Assembly: GCA_024362935.1 (NCBI GenBank)
Contig: JANCRA010000011.1
Location: 1,674,001 to 1,738,000 of the forward strand
Direction: 5' to 3'
DNA length: 64,000 nt
Source: Setophaga petechia
Lineage: Eukaryota > Chordata > Aves > Passeriformes > Parulidae
The notes under the pieces are model-generated. The model saw nothing but the letters and a program-made list of their open reading frames with translations. It was not told where the DNA came from and did no database searches. Every line of letters begins with the position of its first letter. Position 1 is the first letter of the stretch. Positions 63,791 through 64,000 of the stretch are shown here, in pieces. The translations under genes and the position numbers were made by a program.

Positions 63791-64000
63791 TACATGGATC
63801 CTAACAAAGAAAAAAACTGTCATGAACTAAAAACCCGGCCAGGCTGTGCTGAGATCTGTCAGAACTCTCTCACTGCAGTTACTTAAAGGGAGTTTCTCAA
63901 AGATATTTAAAGAGAGAACAAGAGACAATCGGCAGAAACTGAAATACAGGAAATTCCATTTAAATGTAAGAAAAAAATCTCTCACTGTGAATGTGGTCTA

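Overview
This window is nuclear DNA from a bird, most likely a songbird. It has vertebrate-style split genes with GT-AG introns, one CpG-island promoter, several CR1 LINE fragments, one ERV long terminal repeat, and a tRNA-derived SINE with a CR1-like tail, a type I know from passerines. No bacterial-type operons, CRISPR arrays or phage genes are visible.

Only one intact protein-coding gene is supported: ANKRD46 on the + strand. Its three coding exons (33999-34309, 35599-35757, 39803-40019) join in phase into a 228-codon protein with ankyrin repeats and a C-terminal membrane segment. Its probable promoter is the CpG island at about 20991-21480, which holds a consensus CTCF site and a candidate non-coding first exon ending at 21219. 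The first intron would then be about 12.7 kb.

Upstream, between 5442 and about 17335 on the same strand, lie the ordered remains of SNX31, a PX-FERM sorting nexin that is the expected neighbour of ANKRD46 in vertebrates. Some exons are open with good splice sites (5442-5552, 9395-9418, 11050-11116, 15999-16073). Others carry stop codons, frameshifts and lost splice sites (about 13569-13650, 14216-14307, 14941-15148, 15647-15741, 17103-17162). The locus therefore reads as a unitary pseudogene, not a retrocopy. This is the most interesting observation in the window.

From about 42 kb to the end I see no gene. This stretch holds a 120-bp inverted repeat pair (42639-42758 and 44003-44123), a compact palindrome with a direct repeat (54407-54446), a CR1 copy with a SINE nested in it (56790-57783), and a further CR1 at the right edge. 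The next expected gene in vertebrate order, RNF19A, was not found and probably lies beyond the window.

Exon identities rest on remembered family sequences and were not checked by any search. Repeat boundaries are approximate.
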